DNA of 64,000 bases from Triatoma infestans (taxonomy: Eukaryota > Arthropoda > Insecta > Hemiptera > Reduviidae), in the NCBI GenBank assembly GCA_011037195.1, contig JAAEAF010001969.1, positions 118,047 through 182,046 of the forward strand, read 5' to 3'. The position numbers were made by a program, and so were the translations under genes. This document shows, in pieces, positions 10,507 through 23,068 of this stretch. Position 1 is the stretch's first letter. The number at the start of each line of letters is the position of its first letter. Below the pieces are notes generated by a model. The model did no database searches. It saw nothing but the letters and a program-made list of their open reading frames with translations, and was not told where the DNA came from.

Positions 10507-12925
10507 ACTTGTAAGTAGGTTATTTTCGTTATTAGTTAAATTCTGCCTTGTAAAGCAAACTGTAATTGCTGGTCCCAGGTTATATATACTTATAAAAAAC
10601 TGAATAATTATAATAAAATTTTCTTAATCCCAGAAGAGAGAGAATGGCATTCGTTGTACTGTTTCGAAATTTAATGAATGAAGCCATGTTTTAAAGCCCC
10701 TTGAATACGAAAAAAAAATGTTTTTAGCGAATGATCTATTTTTCTCAATCTCTGAATGAGTTTTGTTGAAATATCAATAACTTCGTACGTTCACAATCCT
10801 TTTTCTTACCGCTACTATGAGAAAGTAAAACTACACCTTTCATTCACTCACGATATTAAGTGATCCACTATGATCTAGATCGCAGGACATCTGACCTATC
10901 TAGTAAAGTGAACCGTGAATGTTTATATATAGAAGATTACATTGATCTACGTCAAAATGCTATATGGTTGGAGAATGTAACCAATGAGAAAGCATTATAT
11001 GATGAGACTTACTCTATATATACATTTATGTATCATATAATATATACTATATATATATATATATGTCATTCATACTACGAAATATTAAATGAGTGACATT
11101 AACGACTCATCCTGGCATAACTTGATCTTGTTACTCGTGTCATCAAATAGTATTAATTAATATACTATTATTAATATTCCACTAAATCCAAAGTGAATCA
11201 AATATCTCATCATGGGAAGTTATATTAACATAAACTTAATGTTACTATTATTCCAAAGACATTTGAATAATGGCTGACCAACATCTAAATTCAGAATCAT
11301 ATAAATTTAGCAAACGCTAAATCTGTCAAACATTAAAGCACCTGAGACATAATTTTGCATTTCCACTACTTAGAGCTTATCATAAGGCAGCAATTTCACA
11401 AGTGTCAATATAAGAAAGCTAAATTCGTTAATTTAGTCTTATCTCAGTTGTACTCAATTCATTTCCCATTCATCAAAGCTATCAAAAAACGAAAAAAAAA
11501 TTAAAACAATACCTGATAATACCTAATTGGTATCCAACCTAATGTCCAAATCAAGGCTTTAAAAACAAAGGATATTTGTATGGAACATCCATTTGTCTCT
11601 CTTTTGCTGCATTTCTCAAGGTAGTAGAACTCCCGTAACAATTTTAATGCCATTTCACAGGGCAAATTAAATGCCGAAAAACTCTGCTGAAATCAATTTT
11701 TGAGAATAATATAGATATGTATTAGAAAATATAAAGTATAAAGAAATTCTATAAGAGCGTTTTTGATGAAAATTGTGAAAAACTAAAAAAAAAAAATACT
11801 ACTAAAGGAGTATCTGCCGTTAACCTATCTTGGCTAAAATTTCCTTTTCAGATGCCCTGAAGATTCTGCTAGCAGAATATCAACAAATATTGATCTTTAA
11901 AAATCTTTGTGTTTACTTTTACCCATTATTGTAAAAGGAAATATTCAGATCTTGTTAAATTTTCGAATTTAGGTTTTGAGTTTTCTACAAAAGAAAAAAA
12001 AAATCGTTTTGGTGGCACCCGGAAAATGGTAAAAAAATGTTTTTACCAAATAATGTGTATCTCTGTGTATTTTAACAAAATATCTCAAAAAGAATAAACT
12101 TGGTAACGAAGATTATGTTCAAAATCTGAAAAGTGCGTCTTTAATAAACGGTTTTCCCAGTTCTTCAAGATTTTTCTACAAAATGGCACCAACGTTTTTC
12201 TTTAAACATAGTTTACTAACGAAACATATACACACAGCTTTAAGGCCTATCACTTTACTTTAAAGCATTATACTAGGAAAATTGATCTTTGGTTGTTCTA
12301 AAAGGGCTTCAACGTAAGATTTCCTAGAAAAAGGGCATTATTATATCATCTTATAATAATATTAAGATCCATTAAATGCATTGGATTCCATTTTGATGAA
12401 TTCATTGATGAAGTCCAAATGTGAAGAAAGTCGATTAACCGGAAAACGTGTCTATACCGAATTGTATGAGATTGTTCGAGATTTTCTCTAAACCTAACAT
12501 CATTATTTAAAAAAATTTTTCAAGCAAAAAATGGAAGCAATACAATGCATTTCTATGTGTGACATTAAAAAAAAGAAAAACATGAGTAATAAACAAAAAT
12601 GCTTTACATTTAATAAAATATTTTAGTATTATTAAAAAGAAAAAGGCATTAGAATAAACGACTTGTAATTTTTATAAATTTATGTACAATACTCAGAAAT
12701 TTAAGCATTTAAATACATAAATATGCATTACATTTGCAACCTTAATAAACATATGAACAACTTTGAAAATATTTGTTGACTTGGAAGAATACAGTATTTT
12801 TTCAAGTTTACTAACATACAGTCTCCTCAAGATTAGCACCCTCCTTGTGGTCAGCCCTTCATTATATTTACATAATTAAACAGATTAAAAATTCAGAATC
12901 TGATATAAATATATAAAAAAAAAAA
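10507..12925. other. AT-rich stretch, no gene seen
   Basis: A short (TA)n at about 11045-11064. The open frames at 10860-11096 and 11909-12097 have strongly biased composition and no recognisable motif. No shared repeat noticed. Confidence 0.6.
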
Positions 12926-12928
12926 TAT

Positions 12929-13903
12929 GGTGTGAAACACTCACACAACTTTCTTTTACTCTTGTTCTCAAAATTATAATTAACAAATTTTATAGTTTGT
13001 GTACCAAATATAACGAAATTCGTCGAAAACTGAAAAAGCTGTTCAGTGAAAGCGCACTTCCGGCTTACTATTTTTTTTAAAACTTCGAATTTTGGCCGTC
13101 TATTTATTTCTATTTAATTTTGTTTGGATGGTAGAATTGTATAATCAACTATGATACCACTTTAGAGGAAGCTGTAACCCCACCCTTCCCCTAAAAGTGC
13201 CTTTAAATGAATTTTTAGGTCATTGCATTTTTAATTTATATACGAAGTTCAAGAAAATCGTCGAAGCCATTTTTGAGAAAATCGCGAAAACTGAAAAAAT
13301 CATTTAGTAAAGTGTTTAAACAAATGCAGTTCCGGTTATCCAATTTTTTCAAACTCGGAATTTCAACAACATATTTAATTCTAATTAACATTATTTAGAT
13401 GACAGAATTGTCTAATATACTGAAACAGCAGTTAAGATGAAAACCTAACCCCACCCCTCCCCAAGAAGTGCCCTTAAATGAATTTTCCTGGAGAAATGTT
13501 TCAAATAAAAGTTGTAGCTCTTTGTATGTGTAGTTGATATAGCAAGTTTAAAGAAAATCTTCGGAGCCATTTTTGAGAAAATCGCAAAAACGTAAAAAAA
13601 ACAACTAGTAATGTGGTACTTTCGGTAGAGGAATTTTGACAGTTAACGCACCGACAGATCCTATGGTGATACCTAAACGTAATATCAAGTTTCAACTTTC
13701 TACGATTTTTCGTTTTTGAGCTATGCTCTTCACAAACAAACACACAACACACAGACATACACACACACATACCATTTGCTAAAAACTACCTTATTTGAAC
13801 TCAGGGGACCTCAAAACGGATATTTCCGGTGAAAACTCGATATTGAAAATTTGACACCATTACAATAAATACTTGCTCTTACTAGAGTAAGAGAAAGTAA
13901 AAA
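12929..13903 (+). repeat. Family A repeat, near-complete reference copy
   Basis: Begins GTGTGAAACACTCACAC (a 6-bp stem GTGTGA/TCACAC with a 5-nt loop), followed by AACTTTCTTTTACTC. It ends in CTCTTACT-AG-AGTAAGAG (an 8-bp stem with 2-nt loop) and AAAGTAAAAA. Between lie tandem monomers of about 240-300 bp: GAAAATC(G/T)TCG(A/G)(A/G)GCC recurs at 13253 and 13553, exactly 300 bp apart, and an AACCCCACCC block recurs at 13176 and 13447. After the monomers come a CGATTTTTCGTTTTTGAGC segment, a CA-rich run and the block GGGGACCTCAAAACGGATAT. CTTTCTCTTACTC-like sequence occurs in inverted orientation at both ends. Nothing is encoded; the 89-codon minus-strand frame is a by-product. Confidence 0.8.
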
Positions 13904-14103
13904 TAGTACCTAGAGAAGCAAAAAACTTATATATATATAATGTCAATCTTTTTTGTTGTATATATATTATAAAATCTATATCATAACACATAACAGATTG
14001 GTGATGAAGAGTTTTTTTTTACAAATCCTTGAAGCGTCTCAGTAAAAAAATGTAAAAACATGTATGGAAACATAAATTTAAATACATCTGGAGACTAATA
14101 TTG

Positions 14104-14285
14104 CCTTTCTTCTTCATTGGCAGAGCGATCGTAAAGGACCCAGGCCACGTCCATAAGCTTCTGCCAGATGACCCTGTCCTTTGGCCTTTATCCACCATCG
14201 TCTACTGTATGAAGTGTGATCATCTTGGATGTCGTCCAGCCAACGCAAGCGAGATCTTTTCCTCTCCGTCCACCAGGAATATTGC
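14104..14285 (-). pseudogene. C-terminal relic of an RTE-like LINE reverse transcriptase
   Basis: The minus-strand frame contains KRSRLRWLDDIQDDHTS and, in a second frame, GRRGKDLACVGWTT. The first matches the R-x-R-L-R-W-L-D-D block found at the C-terminus of many LINE proteins, usually followed by W-x-x-x-A-x-D-R-x-x-W. Only about 180 bp survive, ending at the (AT)n run on the right. Confidence 0.55.
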
Positions 14286-14345
14286 CTTTATAACAAAAAA
14301 AAAATTACTACAGCCATCAATTTACATTGGAAGTCTCCTAGGAGA

Positions 14346-14372
<27 letters not shown>
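14346..14372. repeat. (AT)n microsatellite
   Basis: About 27 bp of pure AT dinucleotide repeat. Confidence 0.95.
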
Positions 14373-14377
<5 letters not shown>

Positions 14378-14779
14378 ACAAGTTAATAATACATGATAAC
14401 GAAAATATTTCTCAACAAAATCATAAACCTAAAAAATATATTATTCGCACGCTTTGGTTATTTTTCTTACAACTTCACTCATGTCATCAATTGGAAATCT
14501 CAGTACAATTCACTAATAATGAATTTTTCTATTTAAATTTATATTGTACAAATTTTTATCTAAATCTCCTATTTTCCAGAAAAAATAGCAGACGTTTCTG
14601 AACGAAGAGAAACTGATACCGATATTGTAATACCATACAAGATACGAAAACACATTTCATCCAATATGTAGAAATATGAACTTACTTTTTCAAATGAGAA
14701 ACAGGCATGATATTTCACAAAGTTAGAGTTTATGTTCTATATTGGATGTTAATAAATTTTATGTTTATAGAAATTATTG

Positions 14780-14990
14780 AATATGTGGTTGGGTTATATC
14801 ACAATCAGCTGGGACTATATTCTAGACACGTGTGAAGTGTGACAGACACACAAAGTTTAAGTTCAACTCACTACACAAACTTGATAGCCTCACTCTGGAC
14901 GATGGATGAGAATCTGAAACTGAACAGAAACAACAGAAATTAGCATGCGGATAAAATCCCACATATTACTGGTCGACCAAAATATCGGTG
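14780..14990 (-). repeat. Family B foldback repeat, diverged copy
   Basis: The left edge is ATATGTGGTTGGGTT, the family B terminus. The right part (ACACAAACTTGATAGCCTCA, CGATGGATGAGAATCTGAAAC, GCATGCGGATAAAATCCC) is the reverse of the arm seen at 36505 and 58271. The CTGATGA core is altered to CTGGACGA here. Confidence 0.65.
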
Positions 14991-15189
14991 AACATGGAAA
15001 TGAGTGCGCCAAAAGCGGTGTACAATTAAAGCAAAAGACTTTCTATGAGATAAGATTAGGAAGGTTGCTTGTTTACTTCTATTGTTGACGCCCGCCGAGT
15101 TAGCATTTATTTCTTACTTGGTTTCATTTATTATGTATTAAACAAAAATATCTGTTTAATGAAAGAAACATCTTTTGTAAACATTGCAT

Positions 15190-15893
15190 TTTTACTTCTT
15201 TTACTCCTAGGAAGTATTGTAATCGAGTCGAATTTTCGATATCGAGTTCCACCGGAAATATCCGTTTTGAGGTCCCCTGAGCCCAAAAAAGTGGTTTCGC
15301 AAATGGTCTGTGTGTGTATGTGTTTTTGTACGTATGTATGTGAACAGCATAGCTCAAAAACGAAAAATCGCAGAAAGTTCAAACCTGATATTCCGCTTGG
15401 GTACCACCATGGGATCCGACAGTAGGTCAGCGGTCTAAATTTCTTAACCGGAAGTACCTCCTTACTTAATGTATTTTTTTTTTACTTTCTTGTGATTTTC
15501 TCAAAAATGGCTCCGACGATTTTCTTCAAACTACTGTATCAACTATGCATACAATGATCTACAACTTTTATTTAAAACATTTCTCTGGAAAAATTCACTT
15601 AAGGGCACTTTTTGGGCAGGAGTGGGGTTAGGTTTTCCTCTATCGTTCTATCATAGTTGATTATACAATTCTACTGTCCAAACAGAATTAATTAGAAATA
15701 ATAGATGGCTGAAATTCCGAGTTTCAAGAAAATTAGTAAACCCGAAGTGCGCTTTTACTGATCACATTTTTTCAATTTTCGAAGATCTCCAACGAATTTC
15801 CTCACATTTGGTACACATACTATAAATTTTGTCACTTACAATTTTGGAAACTGGAGTGAGAGAAAGTTGTGTGAGTGTTTCACACCAGATTTT
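15190..15893 (-). repeat. Family A repeat, inverted copy
   Basis: A reversed copy of the unit at 12929. On the left are the worn end TTACTTCTTTTACTCCTAGG and the CCGGAAATATCCGTTTTGAGG block, then a TG-rich run at about 15309-15342. On the right is GAGAGAAAGTTGTGTGAGTG followed by TTTCACACCAGA. It is shorter than the reference because it has fewer internal monomers. The 118-codon plus-strand frame here is repeat-derived, not a gene. Confidence 0.8.
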
Positions 15894-17990
15894 TTTTGTC
15901 TAGTATTCAGTTTATGTATGTAACCTCCCAGCACGTTTATATATTCGATGACATTCTAATATTTTCGATATAATTTGGCTGTAGTTCCTTTAGTTACCGT
16001 TGATCAAGAAATTTTGGTCGGACTCTAAATATTGTAAAATTTAACCCTTTAACTGGTGCGTAGTATATCAGTGAAGTGGGTATGCCAGGCTAGAGTCTCC
16101 CTACTATTTCTACCGTCACACGCTCAGTACTTTAATGGAACTGCTTCACTACCTCCATTGATGGCTTTTAAACCGTTTACTGGGTATAAATAACAGTAAA
16201 AATATTAAAAACTACAAATATTTAAAAACATGTATATTTAATAAATATAAATATAAATAATTGAACATTTTTTTGTGTTTAAAAAATTTCAAAACAGGGT
16301 GCAACACGCAACCCAACTGAACTCATTCAGGATTTCGTTTTTTTGTTATACGAAAAATCCAACATTTTTTGAAGGTACAAATATCTGTCTCGAGACGTAA
16401 TAGTGGGAAAAACAGGTGTTTCCAGGAATAAAAATTATTAAAAAGTGTATGGAAAGAACTTTGAAGACGTGTTTACCAAAACAGTTCTAGTTATAGAATG
16501 AATATTTTTCGCTGAATGTCATCTGTCGTCTAGAAAACGTACTAATAACTATTAAAATAAACAACAGATTGCGTTACAATAGTTATACAAACTTGTGCTT
16601 CGAGCAATTAGCGAAAAATCGTAAAAACACAGATGTGTGTCCATAGCGTGGCAGGCACAACCAGTAGTAAACACATAATGTGTCCGTAGCAGTTAAAGGG
16701 TTAATATGCAAATTGTATTATTTATTTTTTATTCGAAATAATAGTTACTTATCAATAACAGCGAGTAAATTAATGTTTTTTTTTACTCGATTCAGGCAAC
16801 TGAATACAAAAAAATATGAAATTCTTTCAAATACTAAGAATGTATTCTTTCTAGGATATGTTTTGAATACGTTTCCGCGGGTTACTTAGAGTTAAAAAAA
16901 AAAACACTTTTCTTCACTTGTAAGCAAACAGTGATAGTAGGTGCTTTTAATTTTTATCACTTATGATTATAATTTCACTCACTATTTTTGATTTAATAAC
17001 TTTCATATTATTATTCGGTTGGAGAAAAAGATATTTTTTTAATGCACAAAAAATGCATACTTGTAACAAATAAAATATTCTCAATGTAATTTCTTTTTCT
17101 AAATTTACCAATGCTATTCCATTATCTGAGAACATAATATTTTTCTGCAGATCCAACAAAATTACAGGGTATCACACATCATGTATTTCTTCGTAAATAT
17201 ACTATTTCTAAAATCGGACAGGAAAGTAATATTTCCTCATGCAGCAGTAAGTAAAAGGAGATACATTTTGTTTTAATTACTTTTAGGTTATTCAATAATT
17301 TAGTAAACCATTGACTTGGGAAAGATATAAATAGCCCAAGTAATATTAGTTTGAGTTTGAACTTTTGTTAAGAAAATAAAAAACATAATGTGTGTGTGTA
17401 CGAGTAAAGTTTAATTACTTGTACAGAACGTGATTCTAATTTCTCATCACATGACTCTATCTCGTAAACAAAATATTGTTATTATAAATGATCAACCATT
17501 GCCAAGTACATAGCGTAAATCTGCTGACGACTCAAATATTTTCAAACTTCAGTGTAATTTACAAAGCACATATTTAAAAAAAAAAAACATTCTTATGGTA
17601 GGTAGATTAGATACTAATTTGTAGTTGAACAATTTTTTCTACATTACTCATCAGGCGGTCTTCTGTTGCTAGAAAGTACTGCACTATAGAAAACCATACA
17701 AGGCAACGAAATCTCGCATCACTATCAAAACAATAGACATTTCTTGGTATTGTATATAGTTCTAAATTCTTTTCTTGTCTCCCAAACATGTTTCATGTTG
17801 AACATATAAATATATTTTTTTTTAAATCTGAAGTGAAAATTGACAATTCTTTTTTTAACGTGGATATTGGTCAAACATAAATATAGAGAAGTTGTGGGTG
17901 TTCATATATCTGCCGATCCAATGGAATTGAAGTGATTTCATTGTAGCCCAGAAGACAGCGCCAGTAACATTGAACAAACCCTAAATAACA
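15894..17990. other. AT-rich stretch, no gene seen
   Basis: No frame with a recognisable motif and no clear repeat shared with the rest of the window. Confidence 0.55.
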
Positions 17991-17994
17991 GTGG

Positions 17995-18255
17995 AAAATA
18001 AAAAATAACATGTTTCAAATAAAAGTGATAGACATTTATCTGTTTAGAGCGTATAGAAAGTTTCAAGAAAATCGTTCAACACATTTTCGAGAAAACCGCA
18101 AGCGACTGATGAAACTGTTGAGTGAAGTCCGCACTTGCGGTCGAGGGATTTTGGAAGATCAAGTTGGAGACTTTCTGCGATTTTTGGTTTTGTGATAATT
18201 TCCTCAAACCAAGAATTTCCGGTGAAAACTCCAAGACACTATCGCAATACTTCTG
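17995..18255 (+). repeat. Family A repeat, internally deleted copy
   Basis: Starts at TGTTTCAAATAAAAGTGATAG and includes one monomer (AAGAAAATCGTTCAACACAT, GCACTTGCGGTCGAGGGATT) and the AATTTCCGGTGAAAACTCC block. It ends near ATCGCAATACTTCTG, directly against SINE copy 3, which starts at 18266. Confidence 0.65.
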
Positions 18256-18265
18256 TTTATTCCTG

Positions 18266-18690
18266 GAATGCCCGTAATGGGGAATCTGTTGCATGCAGTT
18301 ACTTGGACACGGGTTACCTTAGCTCAGTACTCTATGCACTTTGTCAGGACAGTACACAATACACTTAAATTATCTGCACTCTACACTTTACAGACAAGGA
18401 CACACACAGTACACATAGGTCTCCATTCGTAAGCCAAGAGAGAAGGAAGGGATTAGCTCAGTGATACGCGCTAGACTAGCACTCGGAGGTCCTGGGTTTG
18501 AATCCAGCTTGCAGCCCTTAGATTTTCTTTTCCTAGGAGCATTTACATCTCACTGTCCGGTGATTGGCAGTGTTGTCTGTAGCTACAGAACACTGCTGGG
18601 AGGCTGGCACTGCATTGAGAAGGCCCCGGGGGGCACAGTTGAACTTTCAGGTCCCACTGCAATAATCCCTTATAACAATCTTATCTTACT
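18266..18690 (+). repeat. tRNA-derived SINE (family S), copy 3 with 5' domain
   Basis: The A box TAGCTCAGTGATACGCGC lies at 18453-18470 and the B box GGGTTTGAATCCAGC at 18494-18508. The upstream domain starts ATGCCCGTAATGGGGAATCT, as in copy 1. The body holds GCAGTGTTGTCTGTAGC and AACACTGC; the tail is AATCCCTTATAACAATCTTA. It abuts a family A fragment on the left. Confidence 0.85.
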
Positions 18691-19540
18691 CCTGCAATAA
18701 AATTACGGGGTTTTATAATGCCAAACCTACATCGCTAGTCAGTGAATGAGGGGCTAAAACTCATGATGCCGAGATTTCGTAAAGATATTTTTAATGCCTT
18801 CCGGTATCCACGAATCTTATATATATATAATCGAGTAATTTATAGAAAAGAAAGAATTTGTAACTTTTAAGAAACAGAAGAGAATGTCAAAATAAATCTG
18901 GGTGTTATTTAAAATCTAAGTATGAGTGATATAAAATAAATCTAAGTGTGTTCTACAATTTTATTTGCAAAATGAACAATGTTAGTGGCATCTGCTAACG
19001 GATATTGTGGTGGATGGACAGATGTGCAGATATGTAAAAGGAGATGGTTATAAAGCCAATCCAATCTGCGATCTGTTTCTATTACGGCTTCTTTAGATGA
19101 TTCTGTTTTTAAATTGGAAATGGTTGTATTGCAAAAGTAAAGGAATATTTAAGTGAAAAATTAAGAGTAAATGGTGGTGAGATAGAATATGCTGTATCTG
19201 TGTACGCTAAACGCAGAAGTTGTTCTAGCTACTATAACTACAACTACAGCTACCTAGGCATGTTCTATGAATATTGTGTTACTATATAGTGTTGTTCGTA
19301 TTGTTTGACTGGGTTACCCGCAGGGGCGCCAAGATTCCTAACGAAGTGGCTAGTCCACTTCCTCCCTACGGGACTTCCCTTCTTGCAACAGTGGTCTATG
19401 TAGGAAATTGAATAACAATTTTTTTAGCGAATGTCCGAACCCTTTCTTGCGGATGGCTGTCACAATAAAAATGTGTTTTTTCAAGAACGAACATGTCCGC
19501 CAATAATTTGCCCGCATTGCGAATATGTCAGAACTACAAT
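18691..19540. other. Unassigned; possible LINE tail scraps
   Basis: TATAAAGCCAATCCAATCTG at about 19050 echoes ATAAAGCCAACCCAAAGTG inside the LINE relic at 42650. GGGTTACCCGCAGGGGCG near 19312 echoes GGGTTATACCCGCAG near 24338 and GGGATATCCGCAGGGA near 27369. These look like worn non-coding LINE ends but cannot be classified. No coding frame. Confidence 0.35.
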
Positions 19541-19544
19541 AAAC

Positions 19545-19975
19545 ATGATGATAGCGGAGAGGTTAGACGCGCAGACGCAAAGCTAAGCTATATTGTGGTA
19601 CTGAGTTTGAATCCCGGTTTTGGCGTTGGATTTTATTTAATTAATTTCTTTTCGGGGGCATCGACAACTTAGTCATTAGCGTTGAAGTAGTTATTTAGGA
19701 ACACTGGAGCTGGGATAGCGTCTTTCTTTCTTCCCGCGATATCCATCGCGCTTCCTTCAGAAGCAGTATGGAACCAGGGGATACTGTAGCATGATTGCCA
19801 TCTCTTCCTCACTTTAGTCATCGAAGCCAGTTCGACGGGGAGGGGGAAGAGAGCTGACAATGACGCATGATGCATACTCTTCCCTTCTCACCTGAGGGTG
19901 ATGCCAGAGTAATGGGACCCCAATCCGATCGTATATCGACACCATATACCTCACTTTGTTTTGCCACAATTTCAA
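19545..19975 (+). repeat. tRNA-derived SINE, second family
   Basis: A tRNA-like head has GCGGAGAGGTTAGACGCGC (A box region, 19554-19572) and a B box GAGTTTGAATCCCGG (19603-19617). A 350-bp unrelated body follows, GC-rich at first (TTCCCGCGATATCCATCGCG), then GACCCCAATCCGATCGTATA. Only one copy is in the window, so the right border is a guess. The A-box to B-box spacing suits a tRNA with a long variable arm (Ser/Leu type), but this is inference. Confidence 0.6.
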
Positions 19976-22160
19976 CTATTGCGTATTAACATGATATAAA
20001 ATCTGTATATTAATATGTGTTTGCATGATCTGTAAACGATATTTTCCACATCATACTACTAAAATTTATTTAATTATTAATATAACAATCCGCCCACGAT
20101 ATCTGATGGACATTTGAACGTAAAGGCAGCCCGGAAAAAAAGGCAATACTTTGTTACATTTAACTTATACAATGTGACCTGTGAAAATATCCAAAAATTA
20201 ATATAGAAAAACTAAAAAAAACATGCCAGAACGAAATTTTAATATTTATATAAACATATTTAATAACATTTTTATTTTTTGTAATTTTAAGTGAATCAAC
20301 TAATACCAATGATAATAACAATAAAATATCGGTTATTAACCCATTAGATAAACAATATTGTATATTTTTAACTTCAATTGAAAGTATTTAATTGCGCAGC
20401 TGGTTGACATTCACAAATGTCGCCTTTAAAACGTTAGCTGGGGAATGCTTGCGTAGTTTGTAGGGTACAATAAGAGCAATGTAAGGCAGAGAGATGTAGT
20501 TAAATAGTATAGTTCTAGCAGGAATAGATCAGGGATAAAAGGTCGACTTACAAATATCTTGGCATCTCTTTGGCTGAACTAAAAAATAATACCATTCTTT
20601 TACTTTAAATTATTTTGCCAAGCTGTTTTATATTTTTTTTTTTTTTTTTTTAACAAAATGGACAATTTCATTGTAATTTTGTTCATTGTAATTTTTGTTA
20701 ATTATTATATTATCTACATAATGTTAGTGACAAATTCTGAAGAGGATTGATAATAGTTTTACTTCGCATACAACGAGTAGAAATCACGAATTTAAAAATT
20801 CTATTCCCTCTGTAGATCATCTTTGTTAATACAAAGAATTTTAACAAAAAAGAAAGAATAATGCCTATCATTATGCATTTAGAAACCAAACAGAACAAAT
20901 TTATTTCATTTAATTAACAAACTTATTCTCCGCCACCACCACAGAGTTAAGAAAAGGTCTCAACGTTTATTGCCGAAAAGGGCTTGCACTTGTTTTGACG
21001 AAGTACAATCTACAGACAAGAATGGCTCGGTTAGGTATGTTTTAATTTTAATAACTAAAGACAGGCATTTAGACTGAAAGTTCAAAAGCCCTGATCATGT
21101 ACCCAAATGAAAACTTTGGAAAAATAACAGTAATTAAAGTCGGATTTGCTTCAAACATTTTAAATCAAATCATGTCCAAAAGAATCAATACTAGTTAGTT
21201 TTATTGAATTGTTCGAAAAATTCTTGGTTTATTCCATTTTCTTGTGATCTTGGTCTGCTAATTACACTGTCACTATTACTTGAAATATTTTTCTTGGAAA
21301 GCAGGTTTCTGAAGCAAGTTAGACGTTTTTTTTTTCTCAAAAGCATCATCTTTTTCGCCCAGTCTATCAATATTTCCTGATAGCTTAATGATGATTGTGA
21401 TTAATTTAATCTAAATGATTATGTACTATTAAGAAATATTTATCTGTATGTAATCATTTTGCTATACTATTTATTACTTAAAATCTATATTAAATAAAAG
21501 AAACACCAAATTTTTAAGTTTTTTTTTTTCGAACGTCTGCCCAATGGCCATCTCCACCATACACTTCTTGGTAACCCAATAAAATTTTTATTTTCGTCGT
21601 CATTGTCTACAATATTTTTTTGGCGAAGGGGGGTTGACAGTGAACGCGTCTAAGTAGTTAATTCATGTGCCTCTGAGTTAAGCCCAAATGCGCAAACTAT
21701 ACGATCACTCTAGTCGCCAAAACATAGCAATCAATGATCAAATTTATAAGTTGAAATCTAGTAACCCAATATTTTCTAAATAGATACGAACCAGTTACGG
21801 ACCAAGCCGTGGAAACAGAAATCGGTCGTTAATTGCAAATAATTTTTGTCTAATTATTTTTGCTTTTTGCTGGTTAATATAAACAAATCGGGAGAGTTTT
21901 ATAATATAGCAAATTATTAATGATTAAAAAACGTGAATCAGGTTAAAAATCGAAAAAATAAAAAAGAACTAAGACAGACAGAGAAAACCACAATTTCATT
22001 TATAACTATAGATTTAAAAGAATATATATATTTTTTTTTTTAAAAAAAGCATAACTTAGCCCTATTACAATTTATACATGTCTACTGTTGGATAGACATG
22101 CGTATCATTCTAATTTATGTATAGGACGAGATTACATAAATAATGAAAGATTTTCTAACT

Positions 22161-22161
<1 letters not shown>
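19976..22161. other. AT-rich stretch, no gene seen
   Basis: Poly-T at 20632-20650 and many A/T runs. No protein-like frame or shared repeat noticed. Confidence 0.6.

Positions 22162-22191
<30 letters not shown>
22162..22191. repeat. (CA)n microsatellite
   Basis: About 30 bp of nearly pure CA repeat. Confidence 0.95.
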
Positions 22192-22974
22192 CAATGGGGA
22201 TTGGTAAAGTAGAACTGAATAAACTAGTGCGCTCTAGTCAGAAGGTGAGTATCATGATTTATATGGCAGAACATTTTATAATCTCTCATATATATATATA
22301 TCTGGCTATTTTTTTATGTTTTCGTTTGGTTTCATATATAATATAGGTGGCCGCCGGCTGGACACTGCTGTTGGATTGGCAGAATGGAAAAAAAGGGTAT
22401 TCGCTTAACCAACCTTACCCATTAAAACCGGAAAAATATTAAAAATAAATCAAGTTACCAGTGTAGTTGGATCGGTTCTGCACTATAGGTTTTATCCTCC
22501 CCCCCCAACTAGTTGTAGCTAACTGAATTTTGAATGTAAGTTTAAATGAACTGGAATAGCAGTGGTAAAATTTCAGCAGCCATATAATACACAGCTTCCT
22601 TGTTATTGTTGTTGTTGTTGTTTGCTTAAAAATTTTAAATGCTTTAAATTCAAATTTTAGACCAGCTTCCGACATAACCACATTTTGTAGTCAATTAATG
22701 TGCCACTTCTGAACGCTACACTTAAGACATTTTCAGCCATTATCTCTCTATAACCAGATATTAGAAGAGCATAGCAACTCGTTTTTCCCAAATTAGCAGT
22801 ACATAGCAGAAGACACAACGCATTTTGCTTTAATTAGTAATTTTCTCGCATAATAACTTCGTTTAGATTATTTGAATTTAAGAAACAAAATAAAATCATG
22901 AAACAGACGGAATAAGTGCTTTTTAAGTAATATCAGAATCTCTTTCAGGATACTACTACTCACTGAAACTACTG
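22192..22974. other. AT-rich stretch, no gene seen
   Basis: A short (TTG)n at about 22600-22622 and AT-rich runs; nothing else recognised. Confidence 0.55.
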
Positions 22975-23068
22975 ACTGGGTTTCGAGTGTTCACCCACCT
23001 GCAGGATATCTTGATTTATCACATTATTTATCAAGCCATCCTCAAATAGGTGGACACTCGAAACCAGT
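22975..23068. repeat. Small foldback (imperfect inverted repeat)
   Basis: Left arm ACTGGGTTTCGAGTGTTCAC (from 22975) is the imperfect reverse complement of the right arm, which ends GGACACTCGAAACCAGT (23068). The arms are about 31-33 bp with a roughly 30-bp AT-rich loop, followed by an (AT)n stretch. Confidence 0.7.

Noticed and set aside
13253..13575. CRISPR array from the regularly spaced repeats
   Set aside because: The 300-bp periodicity is of whole monomers inside a dispersed eukaryotic repeat, without short repeats and unique spacers.
12929..13903. Canonical Helitron for family A
   Set aside because: No CTRR end after a 3' hairpin was found in either orientation, and the insertion site is not clearly A/T. 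Only a loose analogy to Helentron-derived elements remains.
15069..15425. 118-codon plus-strand frame with hydrophobic start
   Set aside because: Its second half is the family A repeat, including the TG run; the same codons recur in other copies.
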